Shown here: piece by piece, positions 26,643 through 35,695 of the stretch
Layout of the letters: every line of letters starts with the position of its first letter
Numbering within the stretch: position 1 is the stretch's first letter
DNA from: a beta proteobacterium AAP65
GTDB lineage: Bacteria > Pseudomonadota > Gammaproteobacteria > Burkholderiales > Burkholderiaceae_C
DNA length: 64,000 nt
Direction of reading: 5' to 3'
NCBI GenBank assembly: GCA_001295865.1
Contig: LJHW01000003.1
Location: 1 to 64,000, forward strand
Notes under the pieces: generated by a model
What the model was told of the DNA's origin: nothing
The model's input: only the letters and a program-made list of their open reading frames with translations
Database searches by the model: none
Program-made: the position numbers and the translations under genes

Positions 26643-28046
26643 ATGCAAGCTGCACTGAACGAACGCCTCACCCGCATCGGCCCCGGCACGCCTTGTGGCG
26701 CGCTGATGCGCCGCTACTGGCAGCCCGTGGCGCTGCTCGACGAGTTCGACCCCGCGCTCGACCCGCGCATGGCCGTACGCCCGCTCAAAGCCGTGCGCCT
26801 GCTTGGGCAAGACCTCGTGCTGTTCCGAGACGAAGCCGGCCGCTGGGGCCTGCTCGACCGCGACTGCCCGCACCGCGGCGCCGACCTCGCGTTTGCGCGG
26901 CATGAAGGTGACGGCATCCGCTGCCCCTTCCACGGCTGGAAGTTCGACGCCAGCGGCCGCTGCCTGGAAACCCCGGCCGAGCCGCCGGTGAACGGCCAGC
27001 CCAGCACGCTGTGCCAGCGTGTGCGCCAGCGCAGCTACCCGCTGCGCGAGGTGGCCGGTGTGCTCTTCGCCTACCTCGGGCCCGAAGACCAGCCGCTGCC
27101 CGCGCTGCCGGCCTTCGACGCATTCACCGCGCCGGCCACGCACCGCTTCGCCTTCAAGGGCCTGTGGCACGCCAACTGGCTGCAGGCTTTCGAGGTGGGC
27201 ATCGACCCCGCGCACCCGAGCTTCCTGCACCGCTACCTGGAAGACGAAGACGCCGACCCGGCGCGCGCCTACGGCCGCCAGTTCCGCGCCGCCAGCGCCG
27301 GCGAGGTGGCCGGTGAACGCTGGCCGATGACGCGCGTGATGCGCGAGTTCTGCAGCCCCGAGATCCAGCACGCCGAAGTGGCGCCGGGCCTCACGCGGCT
27401 GACGGCGCTGCGCCGCCTGAACGACGAGCTCACGCACGTGCGCGTGACACACGCCGCCTTCCCGCACACCTTCGTCATCCCCTTGAGCGAAACGCTCACC
27501 ATCACGCAGCTGCACGTGCCCGTGGACGACACCCACACCTACTGGTACAGCTTCTTCACCAGCTTCGCCGGCCCGCTGGACCAGGCCACCATGCGCGCGC
27601 AGCGGCTGGCGCACATCAGCCTGCCCGACTACGTGCCGAAGAACGGCCGCCACAACCAGTGGAACTTCAACCCCGAAGAGCAGCGCACGCGCACCTACCT
27701 CGGCATGGGCGAAGAAGACATCAACCTGCACGACCAGTGGGCCGTGGAGAGCATGGGGCCGATCCAGGACCGCACGCGTGAGCACCTGGGCACGAGTGAC
27801 AAGGTCATCATGGCCAACCGCCGCACCTTGATGAAGGCCATCGATGCGGTGGAGGCCGGTGGCACGCCGCCGATGGTCCTGGGGGCTGAGGCCGCGGTGG
27901 CGCTGCAAGGCCCCGACACCATCGATTGCATCGCGCCCACCGAGGGCTGGGCGGCGCATTGGCAGGCCGCCGCGGCGGCCAAGCGCGCCGGCGCACCCTG
28001 GCTGGCGGCACCGGCCGCGGTGGCCCGCGAAGACCAAACCGCATGA
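26643..28046 (+). CDS. Rieske non-haem iron oxygenase, alpha subunit (phthalate dioxygenase type)
   Basis: A 467-aa oxygenase. The Rieske [2Fe-2S] cluster is bound by Cys75-x-His77 (CPHRGAD) and Cys94-x2-His97 (CPFHGW). The catalytic iron is bound by His191 and His196 in IDPAHPSFLHRY, with a later acidic ligand. Single-subunit oxygenases of the phthalate 4,5-dioxygenase and vanillate/DDVA O-demethylase type hydroxylate or demethylate aromatic acids and some amines, and need a ferredoxin and a reductase. Here a ferredoxin is two genes downstream; no reductase is near. The Met at 26643 is taken because the extra 13 upstream codons are dispensable. Its TGA overlaps the ATG of the next gene. Confidence 0.92.
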   Translation: MQAALNERLTRIGPGTPCGALMRRYWQPVALLDEFDPALDPRMAVRPLKAVRLLGQDLVLFRDEAGRWGLLDRDCPHRGADLAFARHEGDGIRCPFHGWKFDASGRCLETPAEPPVNGQPSTLCQRVRQRSYPLREVAGVLFAYLGPEDQPLPALPAFDAFTAPATHRFAFKGLWHANWLQAFEVGIDPAHPSFLHRYLEDEDADPARAYGRQFRAASAGEVAGERWPMTRVMREFCSPEIQHAEVAPGLTRLTALRRLNDELTHVRVTHAAFPHTFVIPLSETLTITQLHVPVDDTHTYWYSFFTSFAGPLDQATMRAQRLAHISLPDYVPKNGRHNQWNFNPEEQRTRTYLGMGEEDINLHDQWAVESMGPIQDRTREHLGTSDKVIMANRRTLMKAIDAVEAGGTPPMVLGAEAAVALQGPDTIDCIAPTEGWAAHWQAAAAAKRAGAPWLAAPAAVAREDQTA

Positions 28047-29569
28047 GTCTCGCCGAGCGTTGTGGCGCGCACGGCCCGGCGCGCGAGGCGGCCTGCGCCA
28101 GCGTGCTGCAGCAGGTGCGCGAGGCCGGCCTGCAGCAGGTGCGCGTGGCCTGGGCCGACCTGCAGGGCCAGCACCGCTGCAAGACCCTGCCGGTGGCCCA
28201 CGCGGCCGGGCAGGCCGCGCTCGCCGCGGCGCTGCAGGGCGGCATCGGCATGGTCAGCACGCTGCTGCTCAAGGACAGCAGCGACCGCACCGCGCTGCCG
28301 GTGTTCGAGGCCGGTGCGCTGGCCGCGGTGCCCGGGCTGGCCGGCTACGGCGCCGCCAACAACGTGCTGCTGTTGCCCGTGCCCGAGAGCTTCACCGTGC
28401 TGCCCTGGGCGCCGCACGTGGGCTGGCTGCGCGCCGAGCCCTGGTGGCCCGACGGTCGCCCCGTGGCCGCCGACCCGCGGCGTGTGCTGCAGCAGGCGCT
28501 GGCCGAATTGGCGGCTTTCGAAGGCGCCGGCCTCACGCTGCGCTGCGGGCTCGAACTGGAATTCCACGTGCACCGCATCACCGACGACGGCCTGGCCACG
28601 GACGGCCCAGCCGCCGGCGCCTGGCCGGCCGAAGTGCCGGCGCTGCGCCACACCCACCCCGGCTGGCAACTGCTGAGCGAAGCGCACACCGACGCCTGCG
28701 AAGACGTGCTGCAGACCGTGCAGCGCACCGCGCTGGGCCTGGGCCTGCCGCTGCTGTCGCTGGAAATCGAGATGGGGCCGAGCCAGTTCGAGGCCGTGTT
28801 CGCGCCCACCGATGCGCTCACCGCCGCCGACCAGGCCCTGGCCTTCCGCAACGGCCTGCGCCAGGCGCTGCGCCGTGCGGGTTACCACGCCAGCTTTGCC
28901 TGCAAGCCGCCGCTGGCCGGCAGCGTGGGCAGCGGCTGGCACCTGCACCAGTCGCTGGTGGATGCACAGGGCCGCAACGCCTTCATGGCGCAGGCGGCCG
29001 GGCGTGCCGAACGGCCGGCCCACGATGCCCAACGCTGGCTCTCGCCCACCGGCGCGCGTTGGCTGGCCGGGCTGCTGGCCCACGCACGCGGCCTGACGGC
29101 ACTGTGCGCGCCCAGCATCCCGGCCTATGCGCGTTACCAGGGCGGGGTGATGGCACCGCGCGCGGCCGTCTGGGGCCGCGACAACCGCGGCGCGATGCTG
29201 CGCGTGGTGGGTCACGACGTCTCCGATCAAACCGACACCGCCACGCGCATCGAAAACCGCCTGGCCGAGCCCTTGGCCAACCCCTACCTGATGCTGGCCG
29301 GGCAGGTGCTCGCCGGCCTGCATGGCCTGGGCGCCACGCTGCCGGCCCCGGCCGGCACCGAAACGCCCTACGACCCCGCGCACCCTGCATTGCCGGCCAC
29401 GCTGGACGAAGCTCTCGCAGCCCTGGAAGCCGACCCCGTGCTGACGCAGGGCCTGGGCGCGCCCATGGCCGCGGTCTACACAGCGGTGCGCCGCCACGAA
29501 CTGGCCCGCCATGCGGCTGCTACGGACAAGACGGCGTGGGAACGCAGGGAATACTTCGCCAGATCCTGA
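28043..29569 (+). CDS. Glutamine synthetase-like gamma-glutamyl ligase
   Basis: A 508-aa protein of the glutamine synthetase superfamily. It has the beta-grasp N-terminal domain (VRVAWADLQGQHRCKTLPV) and the catalytic core: GLELEFHVHRI, IEMGPSQFE, SGWHLHQSLVDAQG (ammonia/ATP site region), NRGAMLRVVG and ENRLAEPLANPYLMLAG. It differs from housekeeping GlnA and resembles enzymes that join glutamate to an amine (PuuA, GlnT, IpuC and aniline AtdA1-type). The order with a Rieske oxygenase recalls aniline-type catabolic clusters. The substrate is unknown. The start is ATG at 28043, overlapping the oxygenase stop. Confidence 0.88.
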   Translation: MSLAERCGAHGPAREAACASVLQQVREAGLQQVRVAWADLQGQHRCKTLPVAHAAGQAALAAALQGGIGMVSTLLLKDSSDRTALPVFEAGALAAVPGLAGYGAANNVLLLPVPESFTVLPWAPHVGWLRAEPWWPDGRPVAADPRRVLQQALAELAAFEGAGLTLRCGLELEFHVHRITDDGLATDGPAAGAWPAEVPALRHTHPGWQLLSEAHTDACEDVLQTVQRTALGLGLPLLSLEIEMGPSQFEAVFAPTDALTAADQALAFRNGLRQALRRAGYHASFACKPPLAGSVGSGWHLHQSLVDAQGRNAFMAQAAGRAERPAHDAQRWLSPTGARWLAGLLAHARGLTALCAPSIPAYARYQGGVMAPRAAVWGRDNRGAMLRVVGHDVSDQTDTATRIENRLAEPLANPYLMLAGQVLAGLHGLGATLPAPAGTETPYDPAHPALPATLDEALAALEADPVLTQGLGAPMAAVYTAVRRHELARHAAATDKTAWERREYFARS

Positions 29570-29596
29570 GTTCCTCAGCGCCCGCACGACAACGAC

Positions 29597-29926
29597 ATGA
29601 CCAAGATCCAACTCCACTTGCAAGACAAAGACGGCAGCCTGCACACCGTGACGGCCCGCGTGGGGCGCAGCCTGATGCACGCCGCCGTCGACGCCGGCCT
29701 TGAAGGCATGGCGGCCGATTGCGGCGGCAGCCTGAGCTGCGCCACCTGCCACGTCATCGTGGCGCCGGCCTGGGCCGAGCAGCTGCCTGAGCCCGCCGCC
29801 GACGAGCTGGCCATGCTGGAGATGACCGCCGCCCCGCTGGAGCCGGGCAGCCGGCTGTCGTGCCAGATCCGCCTGAACGCTGCGCTCGACGGCCTGCAGG
29901 CGCGTTTGCCCAGCACGCAGTACTGA
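29597..29926 (+). CDS. Adrenodoxin-type [2Fe-2S] ferredoxin
   Basis: A 109-aa electron carrier. Cys42, Cys48 and Cys51 (CGGSLSCATC) plus Cys89 (LSCQI) are the four cluster ligands in the adrenodoxin/putidaredoxin spacing, followed by the usual C-terminal part. It lies 27 bp after the glutamine synthetase-like gene in the same operon. It is probably the electron donor to the Rieske oxygenase at 26643; the reductase that should reduce it is not in this window. Confidence 0.93.
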   Translation: MTKIQLHLQDKDGSLHTVTARVGRSLMHAAVDAGLEGMAADCGGSLSCATCHVIVAPAWAEQLPEPAADELAMLEMTAAPLEPGSRLSCQIRLNAALDGLQARLPSTQY

Positions 29927-29941
29927 GAAAGCCCCCGGCCC

Positions 29942-30421
29942 ATGCCTTTGCTCTCCACCCTGGCGCGGCTGTGTGCCGTGCTGGCCGGTGTGCTGCTGAC
30001 CGTCATCACGCTGATGACCTGCGCCAGCCTCATCGGCCGCAACACCACCGGCTGGACGCTGGTGGGCGACTTCGAACTCAGCGGTGCCGCTGCAGGTGCC
30101 GCCATCGCGCTCTTCATGCCCTGGTGCCAGGTGCGGCGCGGCCACATCCTGGTGGACTTCTTCACCGCACGCGCCAGCGCCGCCACGCAGGCCCTGCTGG
30201 ACCGCTGCGGCGTTCTGCTGCTGGCGCTGGTGATGGCGCTGCTGGCCTGGCGCACCACGCTGGGCGGGCTGAACGCGTGGAACACGCAGTCGACCACGAT
30301 GATGATGGGCCTGCCCGAGTGGATCGTCTACGCCGGCATGGTGCCGCCGCTGGCGCTGACGGCACTGATCGCGCTGCTGCAGGCGCTGCGCGGCTTTGAC
30401 GAAGAAGGGGCTGTGGCATGA
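29942..30421 (+). CDS. dctQ: TRAP transporter small permease (DctQ)
   Basis: A 159-aa protein with four hydrophobic segments (for example LLSTLARLCAVLAGVLLTVITLMTC, and QALLDRCGVLLLALVMALLAW), the size and layout of DctQ subunits. It assembles with DctM in the inner membrane to import a substrate delivered by a periplasmic binding protein. It begins 15 bp after the ferredoxin gene and its TGA overlaps the ATG of dctM at 30418-30421. No DctP gene follows in this operon. Confidence 0.9.
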   Translation: MPLLSTLARLCAVLAGVLLTVITLMTCASLIGRNTTGWTLVGDFELSGAAAGAAIALFMPWCQVRRGHILVDFFTARASAATQALLDRCGVLLLALVMALLAWRTTLGGLNAWNTQSTTMMMGLPEWIVYAGMVPPLALTALIALLQALRGFDEEGAVA

Positions 30422-31764
30422 GCCCCATCACCCTGGCCTTGATGATCTTCGCGGTGATGCTGGTGCTGATGGCGCTGCGCACGCCGATCGCGATAGCGAT
30501 GTTCGCCGCCGGCTGCACCGGCTACGTGCTGCAGGCCGGCTGGCTGCCGCTGGCGAACTTCCTCAACACGCAGGCCTTCGCGCGCTTCGCGAGCTACGAC
30601 CTGAGCGTGATCCCGCTCTTCATCCTAATGGGCAACTTCGCCACGCAGGGCGGGCTTTCGCGGGCGCTGTTCCAGTTCGCGGCGGCGGTGATGGCGCGTT
30701 TCAAGGGCGGGCTGGCCATGGCCTCGGTGCTGGCCTGCGGCGCTTTCGGCGCCATCTGCGGCAGCAGCGTGGCCACCGCGGCCACCATCACGCAGGTGGC
30801 GCTGCCCGAGATGCGCCGGCATGGCTACAGCGGGCGCCTGAGCACGGGTGCGCTGGCCGCTGGCGGCACGCTGGGCATCCTGATCCCGCCTTCGGTGCCG
30901 CTCGTCATCTACGCCATCCTCACCGAGCAGAACATCGCCAAGCTCTTCGCCGCGGCCATGGTGCCGGGGCTGATCGCGGTGCTGGGCTACCTCATCGCCA
31001 TCTCGGTGTACGTGCGCCTGGTGCCGGGGCACGCGCCCGCCGGCCGCACGGCGGACGGCACCGGCATGGCTCAGGACGAGGTGCCCCGGCTCACGCTGCA
31101 GGCGTTGTCGGGCATCGTGCCCATCGCCTTGGTCTTCCTCATCGTCTTCGGCGGCATCTACAGCGGCAAGTTCACGCCCACCGAAGGCGCGGCCGTGGGT
31201 GCGGCGGCCACCTTCGTGGCCGCACTGCTCAAGCGCGAGATCACCTGGGCCGGCTTCAAGCAGTGTTTCCTGGCCACCGCCGAGACCTCGGCGATGATCT
31301 TCATGATCTTCCTCGGGGCCGACCTGATGAACGCCGCGCTGGCGCTAACGCAGGTGCCGGGCCAGCTGGCCGCGCTGGTGCAGGGCTGGGGCCTGGCGCC
31401 GGTGGCCGTGGTGGGCGCCATCCTGCTGTTCTACGTGGTGCTGGGCGCGGTGATGGACGAGCTGAGCATGATCCTGCTCACCATCCCCATCTTCTTTCCG
31501 GTGGTCATGGGCCTGGATTTCGGCATGCCCCGCGAGAGCGTGGCGCTGTGGTTCGGCATCATGGTGCTGATGACGGTGGGCTTCGGCCTGCTGGCGCCGC
31601 CGGTGGGGCTGAACGTCTACGTCGTCAACGGCATGGCGCGTGACGTGCCCATCGCCGAAAGCTACAAGGGCGTGCTGCCCTTCCTGCTGAGCGACACGGT
31701 GCGCACGCTGCTGCTGCTGTTTTTTCCGCCGCTCAGCCTGTGGCTGGTGCGGTACGTGGGCTAG
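30418..31764 (+). CDS. dctM: TRAP transporter large permease (DctM)
   Basis: A 448-aa, roughly 12-segment membrane protein of the DctM family. Recognisable parts are LALMIFAVMLVLMALRTPIAIAMF, ILMGNFATQGGLS, GAICGSSVATAATITQVALPEM, and LGILIPPSVPLVIYAILTEQN. It performs sodium-driven uptake of a carboxylate (or similar acid) in partnership with DctQ and a binding protein. As the last gene of the five-gene operon it should import the substrate that the oxygenase and ligase act on. No hairpin is obvious after the stop. Confidence 0.93.
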   Translation: MSPITLALMIFAVMLVLMALRTPIAIAMFAAGCTGYVLQAGWLPLANFLNTQAFARFASYDLSVIPLFILMGNFATQGGLSRALFQFAAAVMARFKGGLAMASVLACGAFGAICGSSVATAATITQVALPEMRRHGYSGRLSTGALAAGGTLGILIPPSVPLVIYAILTEQNIAKLFAAAMVPGLIAVLGYLIAISVYVRLVPGHAPAGRTADGTGMAQDEVPRLTLQALSGIVPIALVFLIVFGGIYSGKFTPTEGAAVGAAATFVAALLKREITWAGFKQCFLATAETSAMIFMIFLGADLMNAALALTQVPGQLAALVQGWGLAPVAVVGAILLFYVVLGAVMDELSMILLTIPIFFPVVMGLDFGMPRESVALWFGIMVLMTVGFGLLAPPVGLNVYVVNGMARDVPIAESYKGVLPFLLSDTVRTLLLLFFPPLSLWLVRYVG

Positions 31765-31867
31765 CCGGCGGCGGTGCGCAGAGGTGTCGAAGAATTTGAC
31801 AGTGTGCGCGCCGATCCTCCCGACGCATGAAGCGCCACAGAGGGAGCGCGCCTGCCCGCCGAGGGTA

Positions 31868-31883
31868 TGGCCGACAATTTGCA
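31868..31883 (+). promoter_or_regulatory. Sigma-54-type promoter for PEP-CTERM gene 1
   Basis: TGGCCGACAATTTGCA keeps the key GG-N10-GC pair (GG at 31869-31870, GC at 31881-31882) and the TTGCA -12 element of the TGGCACG-N4-TTGCW consensus; three of the seven -24 positions differ. It would start transcription near 31895, 26 bp upstream of the gene start, with an AGGAAA site in between. Confidence 0.5.
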
Positions 31884-31920
31884 TGTCGTTACGCCGACGA
31901 CACCTTTTCAGGAAAACCCC

Positions 31921-32685
31921 ATGCTGCCGACCCTCCGTTCTGCCGCTCGTACCGGCCTGTTGGGCCTGAGCGCCTTCGCGCTGGCGCCCTTGGCTTCTGC
32001 TGCCATCGTCACCGGCAACTGGGACCCGGCCTTGCCCCAGGGCAGCTTTCCGGGCCTGGGCTGGACAGCGACGATCAACCTGAAGATCTCCGACGACTGC
32101 CGGCAGGGCGCGCAATCGCTGCCCTTCATCGTCAACCTCTTCGGGCGCAGCTTCGGCTGCAACGAGAACCCCTTCGACTCTTCCTCGCGCTTCTCCATCC
32201 TGAGCGCCGAAGTCGGCATCTACGACCTGAACACCTTCGTCATCAAGGACGTGCTGCGTTTCAACCCCTCGTCCTTCTCGCCGTTGCTGCTCAACCTGGA
32301 CCCCGGCGTGAGCATCAGCTACCTGCTGTCGCTGACCGATTCGAACCCGGTGCAGGGCACGATTGACGCCACCGACAACTTCGAGTTCCGGCTGTCGCTG
32401 CCGGGCGATGCACCGGCGCTGAAGTACCGCGCCTTCGGCAGCAGCGGCGGTTTCATCACGGCGCCTGAGCGCCCGACCGAAACCGGCTACGCGGTCAACG
32501 ACGACTCGGCGCAGGCCGCGGTGCTGGCCACCACGCGGCTGGAAAAGGGGCAGGCTGTCTTCAATGCCGTGCCCGAGCCGGGCTCTCTGCTGCTCGCTCT
32601 GCTGGCCCTGGCGGCCGCAGGGGCCGCTGCCGGCGGTTCAGCGCGCCGCCGCACCGGGCAGGTGCCCGCCCTGCAGGCCGCCTGA
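31921..32685 (+). CDS. PEP-CTERM sorting domain protein 1
   Basis: A 254-aa exported protein. It has a signal peptide (MLPTLRSAARTGLLGLSAFA, cleavage after ASA near residue 28), a beta-rich mature part with a Cys pair (residues near 60 and 80), and the C-terminal sorting signal VPEPGSLLLALLALAAAG followed by an Arg-rich end (SARRRTG). Exosortase-type enzymes cut such signals and anchor or release the protein at the surface. No exosortase is in this window. The start is set at 31921 to give the signal peptide; an AGGAAA site is 8 bp upstream. Confidence 0.85.
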   Translation: MLPTLRSAARTGLLGLSAFALAPLASAAIVTGNWDPALPQGSFPGLGWTATINLKISDDCRQGAQSLPFIVNLFGRSFGCNENPFDSSSRFSILSAEVGIYDLNTFVIKDVLRFNPSSFSPLLLNLDPGVSISYLLSLTDSNPVQGTIDATDNFEFRLSLPGDAPALKYRAFGSSGGFITAPERPTETGYAVNDDSAQAAVLATTRLEKGQAVFNAVPEPGSLLLALLALAAAGAAAGGSARRRTGQVPALQAA

Positions 32686-32690
32686 ACCCC

Positions 32691-35516
32691 TCAGGCTGGC
32701 GTTTCGCCAAGCGCTGACGGCAAGGTCAGCGCCAGCCGGGCCGCGGCTTCCAGCCCGAGGTCTTGCGCGTTGTCCCACATCGCCGCGAAGGCGCTGTCGT
32801 CGCCAAACTGCGCGAGCAGCGCCTCGCGTTCTGCGGGCCATTGCGCCGTCTCGTTGTCGGGCAGCGCGGCGCCGATCAGCGCCAGGGCGCTTTCGGCCGC
32901 AGCCATCAGGCGCACGGCCACCTGTCGGGCCCCGCTGCGCGCGTGCCACTGCGCCAGGTCGTGCAGGCAAAGCAGCGCTTCCAGGCGCCGGCCGGCGGCG
33001 ATGAAGGCTTGCAGCGCCAGCGCCAGCGCCGGCTGGGCTTCCGCCAGCGCGCCGGCCCGCAGCGCTAGCCGGCCCTGCCACCACTGTGCCGAGGCCTCCC
33101 CCTGGCGGTCGCCCGAGCCCTCGCACACGGCCTGTGAACGTGCGAAACGCTGCGCGGCCTCCAGCGCCTGGCCCTGCTGCAGCGCCAGCTGGCCCAGCAC
33201 CAGTTCGCACTCGGCCTCCACCTCCTGATGCCGGATGCGGCGCGCCAGCGCCAGCCCTTCCTGCAAGTGCTGGCGCGCGGCTTCGGCGTTGCGCAATCGT
33301 GTGTGGAACTGGCCCAGGTGCAGCAGCGCCACCGCCTCGCCCACGGCGTGGCCCTGCCGTTTGAACAAGGCCAGCGCCTCTTGCTCGCCGGCCAGCGCGC
33401 CGCGGGCGTCGCCGCGGCCGAAGCGCGCCAGCGCCAGCGTCGAGAGCGTGGCGGCGATGTCGGCCTCGGCACCCAGCTCGCGGCGCAGCGCCAGGCAGGT
33501 TTCGAGCATGCGTTCGGCCTCGGCGTAGTCGCTCTGGCTGGCGGCCAGGGCCGCGCCCACGTAAAGCGCGTGGGCCTGCGCCATCGGCGAAGCCTGCACC
33601 GCCGGCAGCGCCAGCGCTGCGTTCACCGCGGTGCGGCCTTCGGAGAGGTAGCCACGCAGCGTCCAGAAGCCCTGCATCGCCACGGCGATCTTCACCGCGA
33701 TGAAGGCGTCGGCCCCGCCGGCCAGCGCCGTGGACAGCGCGGCCCGCGTGTTGTCGAGTTCGGTCTCCATGCGGGCCACCCACTGCGCCTGCTCGGGGCC
33801 TTGCAGGCCCTTGTTCACCTGCTTGGCCAGCGCGAAGTAGTGTTCGCAATGGCGCTGCGCTGTCTCGCTGCCCTGTCCGGCCTGATCGAGCTTTTCACGC
33901 GCGTAGTCGGCGATGGTCTCCAGCATGCGGTAGCGCGGCGGTTCGCTGCGCTCGTCGGTCATCACGAGCGACTTCTCCACCAGCGAGCCCAGCAGGTCCA
34001 GCACGTCCAGGCTGTCGATGGGCTCGGTGCCGCAAACGGGCTCGGCGGCTTCCAGGTCAAAGCCGCCGCGGAAGACCGACAGGCGCTGCAGCAGGCGCTG
34101 CTCGCGTTCGTCGAGGATGTCGTAGCTCCAGTCCACCAGCGCGCGCAGCGTTTGCTGGCGTTCCTGCAGCACGCGGCTGCCGCCCGTCAGCAGGCGGTAG
34201 CGGTCGTTCAGGCGCAGGTTGATGTCGGCCACGCTGAGCGAACGCACGCGCGCGGCGGCCAGCTCCAGCGCCAGCGGTATGCCCTCCAGCCGCGCCACCA
34301 GCTCGGCCACGGCCGGGGCCTCGCGCTCGCTCAGCGTGAAGGCCGGCTTGTGCTGCTGCGCACGTTCGACGAAGAGCCGCACCGCGGTGAGGCTGGCGAG
34401 CTGCTCGACGCTGTCGCCGCGCTGCGGCACCGGCAGCGGCAGGATGGGGTAGGCCTGCTCGCCCGGCACGTGCAGCGCCTCGCGGCTGCTGGTGAGCAGG
34501 CGCACCTCGGGCGCGGCCTTCATCACCGCGGCCACCATCGTGGCGCAGGCGGCCACCACCTGCTCGCAGTTGTCCACCACGATCAGCGCGCGCTGGCTGC
34601 GCAGGTGGGCGCAGACGGTCTGCAGCAGCGCCCGGCCGGGCTCTTCGCGCACGCCCAGCACCTGCGCCAATTCGCCCACCACCAGCGCAGGGTCGCGGAG
34701 GGGGGCCAGATCCACGAACCACACGCCGTCCGGAAACTGCGCCATCAGTTCGCCGGCCACCTGCAACGACAGACGCGTCTTGCCCAGCCCGCCCATGCCC
34801 AGCAGCGTGACCAGGCGCGATTTCGCCATCAGCGCGCGCAACTCGGCGCGTTCACGTTCGCGGCCGATGAAAGAAGTGGCCTGCAGCGGCAGGTTGTTGG
34901 CGATCTCGCGCACCGGGCGCCACTGGCCCTGCACCTGCACCACGCGCCAGGCCTTCTCGGCATCGGGCGGGCAGGGCATGGGCTGGCCCTCGTGGCCGAT
35001 CTCGAAGAGCTCCACCGGCTCGCTCACGCCCTTGAGCAGCCAGTGGCCGTGCGAGGCGGTGTGCCAGGCCGTGCGTGCATGGCCCAGGGCCGCCATCGCT
35101 TCGGGCGTCAGCAGCGTCTGCCCACCGCCGGCCACCGAGACCACACGCGCGGCGATCGGCTTGGCCAGGCCGTCCACCTCCAGCGGCTTGGCGCCGCGGG
35201 CCACGTCTTCGGGCAGGTTCTCGCGCAGCACCACCGGGCCCACGTGCAGGCCGGCGCGCGCGTGCAGCGGCGGGCGCAGCCGCTGCAGCGCCTGGTGGTA
35301 GGCCGCGGCGTAGGCCACGGCGTCGGCGGCCTGCTCGAACATCAGCAGCATGCCGTCGGTCTTGTCGATCTCGCGGCCGCCGTGCTGCGGCAGCAGGTCG
35401 CGTGCGCACCGGTCGTGGGCTTCCCAGAGCCGGGCCACGGCCTCGTCACCGATGCGTTCGGTCAGCTCGGTGCTGCCGACGACATCGGTGATCAGCAGGG
35501 CACGGACTTCAGGCAT
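32691..35516 (-). CDS. Cyclase-domain/NB-ARC-like ATPase/TPR regulator
   Basis: A 941-aa cytoplasmic protein in three parts. Residues 1-165 resemble a class III nucleotidyl cyclase (LLITDVVGSTELTERIGDEA and REIDKTDGMLLMF keep the two metal-site Asp). A P-loop ATPase of the AfsR/STAND kind follows (LLGMGGLGKTRLSLQVAGEL near residue 245, Walker B LIVVDNCEQ, then LEGIPLALELAAARVRSL). The C-terminal 400 aa are tetratricopeptide repeats. The cyclase part has KPIAARV where active enzymes carry an Asn two residues before the Ala-Ala-Arg, so it may be inactive. The start is the Met at 35516 (MPEVRALL). Similar proteins integrate signals; targets are unknown. Confidence 0.85.
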   Translation of the reverse strand: MPEVRALLITDVVGSTELTERIGDEAVARLWEAHDRCARDLLPQHGGREIDKTDGMLLMFEQAADAVAYAAAYHQALQRLRPPLHARAGLHVGPVVLRENLPEDVARGAKPLEVDGLAKPIAARVVSVAGGGQTLLTPEAMAALGHARTAWHTASHGHWLLKGVSEPVELFEIGHEGQPMPCPPDAEKAWRVVQVQGQWRPVREIANNLPLQATSFIGRERERAELRALMAKSRLVTLLGMGGLGKTRLSLQVAGELMAQFPDGVWFVDLAPLRDPALVVGELAQVLGVREEPGRALLQTVCAHLRSQRALIVVDNCEQVVAACATMVAAVMKAAPEVRLLTSSREALHVPGEQAYPILPLPVPQRGDSVEQLASLTAVRLFVERAQQHKPAFTLSEREAPAVAELVARLEGIPLALELAAARVRSLSVADINLRLNDRYRLLTGGSRVLQERQQTLRALVDWSYDILDEREQRLLQRLSVFRGGFDLEAAEPVCGTEPIDSLDVLDLLGSLVEKSLVMTDERSEPPRYRMLETIADYAREKLDQAGQGSETAQRHCEHYFALAKQVNKGLQGPEQAQWVARMETELDNTRAALSTALAGGADAFIAVKIAVAMQGFWTLRGYLSEGRTAVNAALALPAVQASPMAQAHALYVGAALAASQSDYAEAERMLETCLALRRELGAEADIAATLSTLALARFGRGDARGALAGEQEALALFKRQGHAVGEAVALLHLGQFHTRLRNAEAARQHLQEGLALARRIRHQEVEAECELVLGQLALQQGQALEAAQRFARSQAVCEGSGDRQGEASAQWWQGRLALRAGALAEAQPALALALQAFIAAGRRLEALLCLHDLAQWHARSGARQVAVRLMAAAESALALIGAALPDNETAQWPAEREALLAQFGDDSAFAAMWDNAQDLGLEAAARLALTLPSALGETPA

Positions 35517-35695
35517 TGGGCTCCAGGGCAAAGCGTCAGGGCGGTGCGGCGCGCAGGCGGGGCAACAGCCCAGGCACACACGGCCAAACCTGCGAGTCTA
35601 GAGGCGCACCGCGCGCGCCGCATGGACCGTCGGGCGGAGGGGCGTTTTGCGCGCAGCGCCTGTCCCGGCCTTTGCAGCACCCGGCGGGGCCCGGT

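Noticed and set aside
27695..30145. Open frame of 816 codons on the minus strand, opposite the Rieske/ligase/ferredoxin genes
   Set aside because: It is antisense to three genes with clear catalytic motifs and has a low-complexity Gly/His/Arg/Gln-rich composition, as expected of a shadow frame at this GC content.
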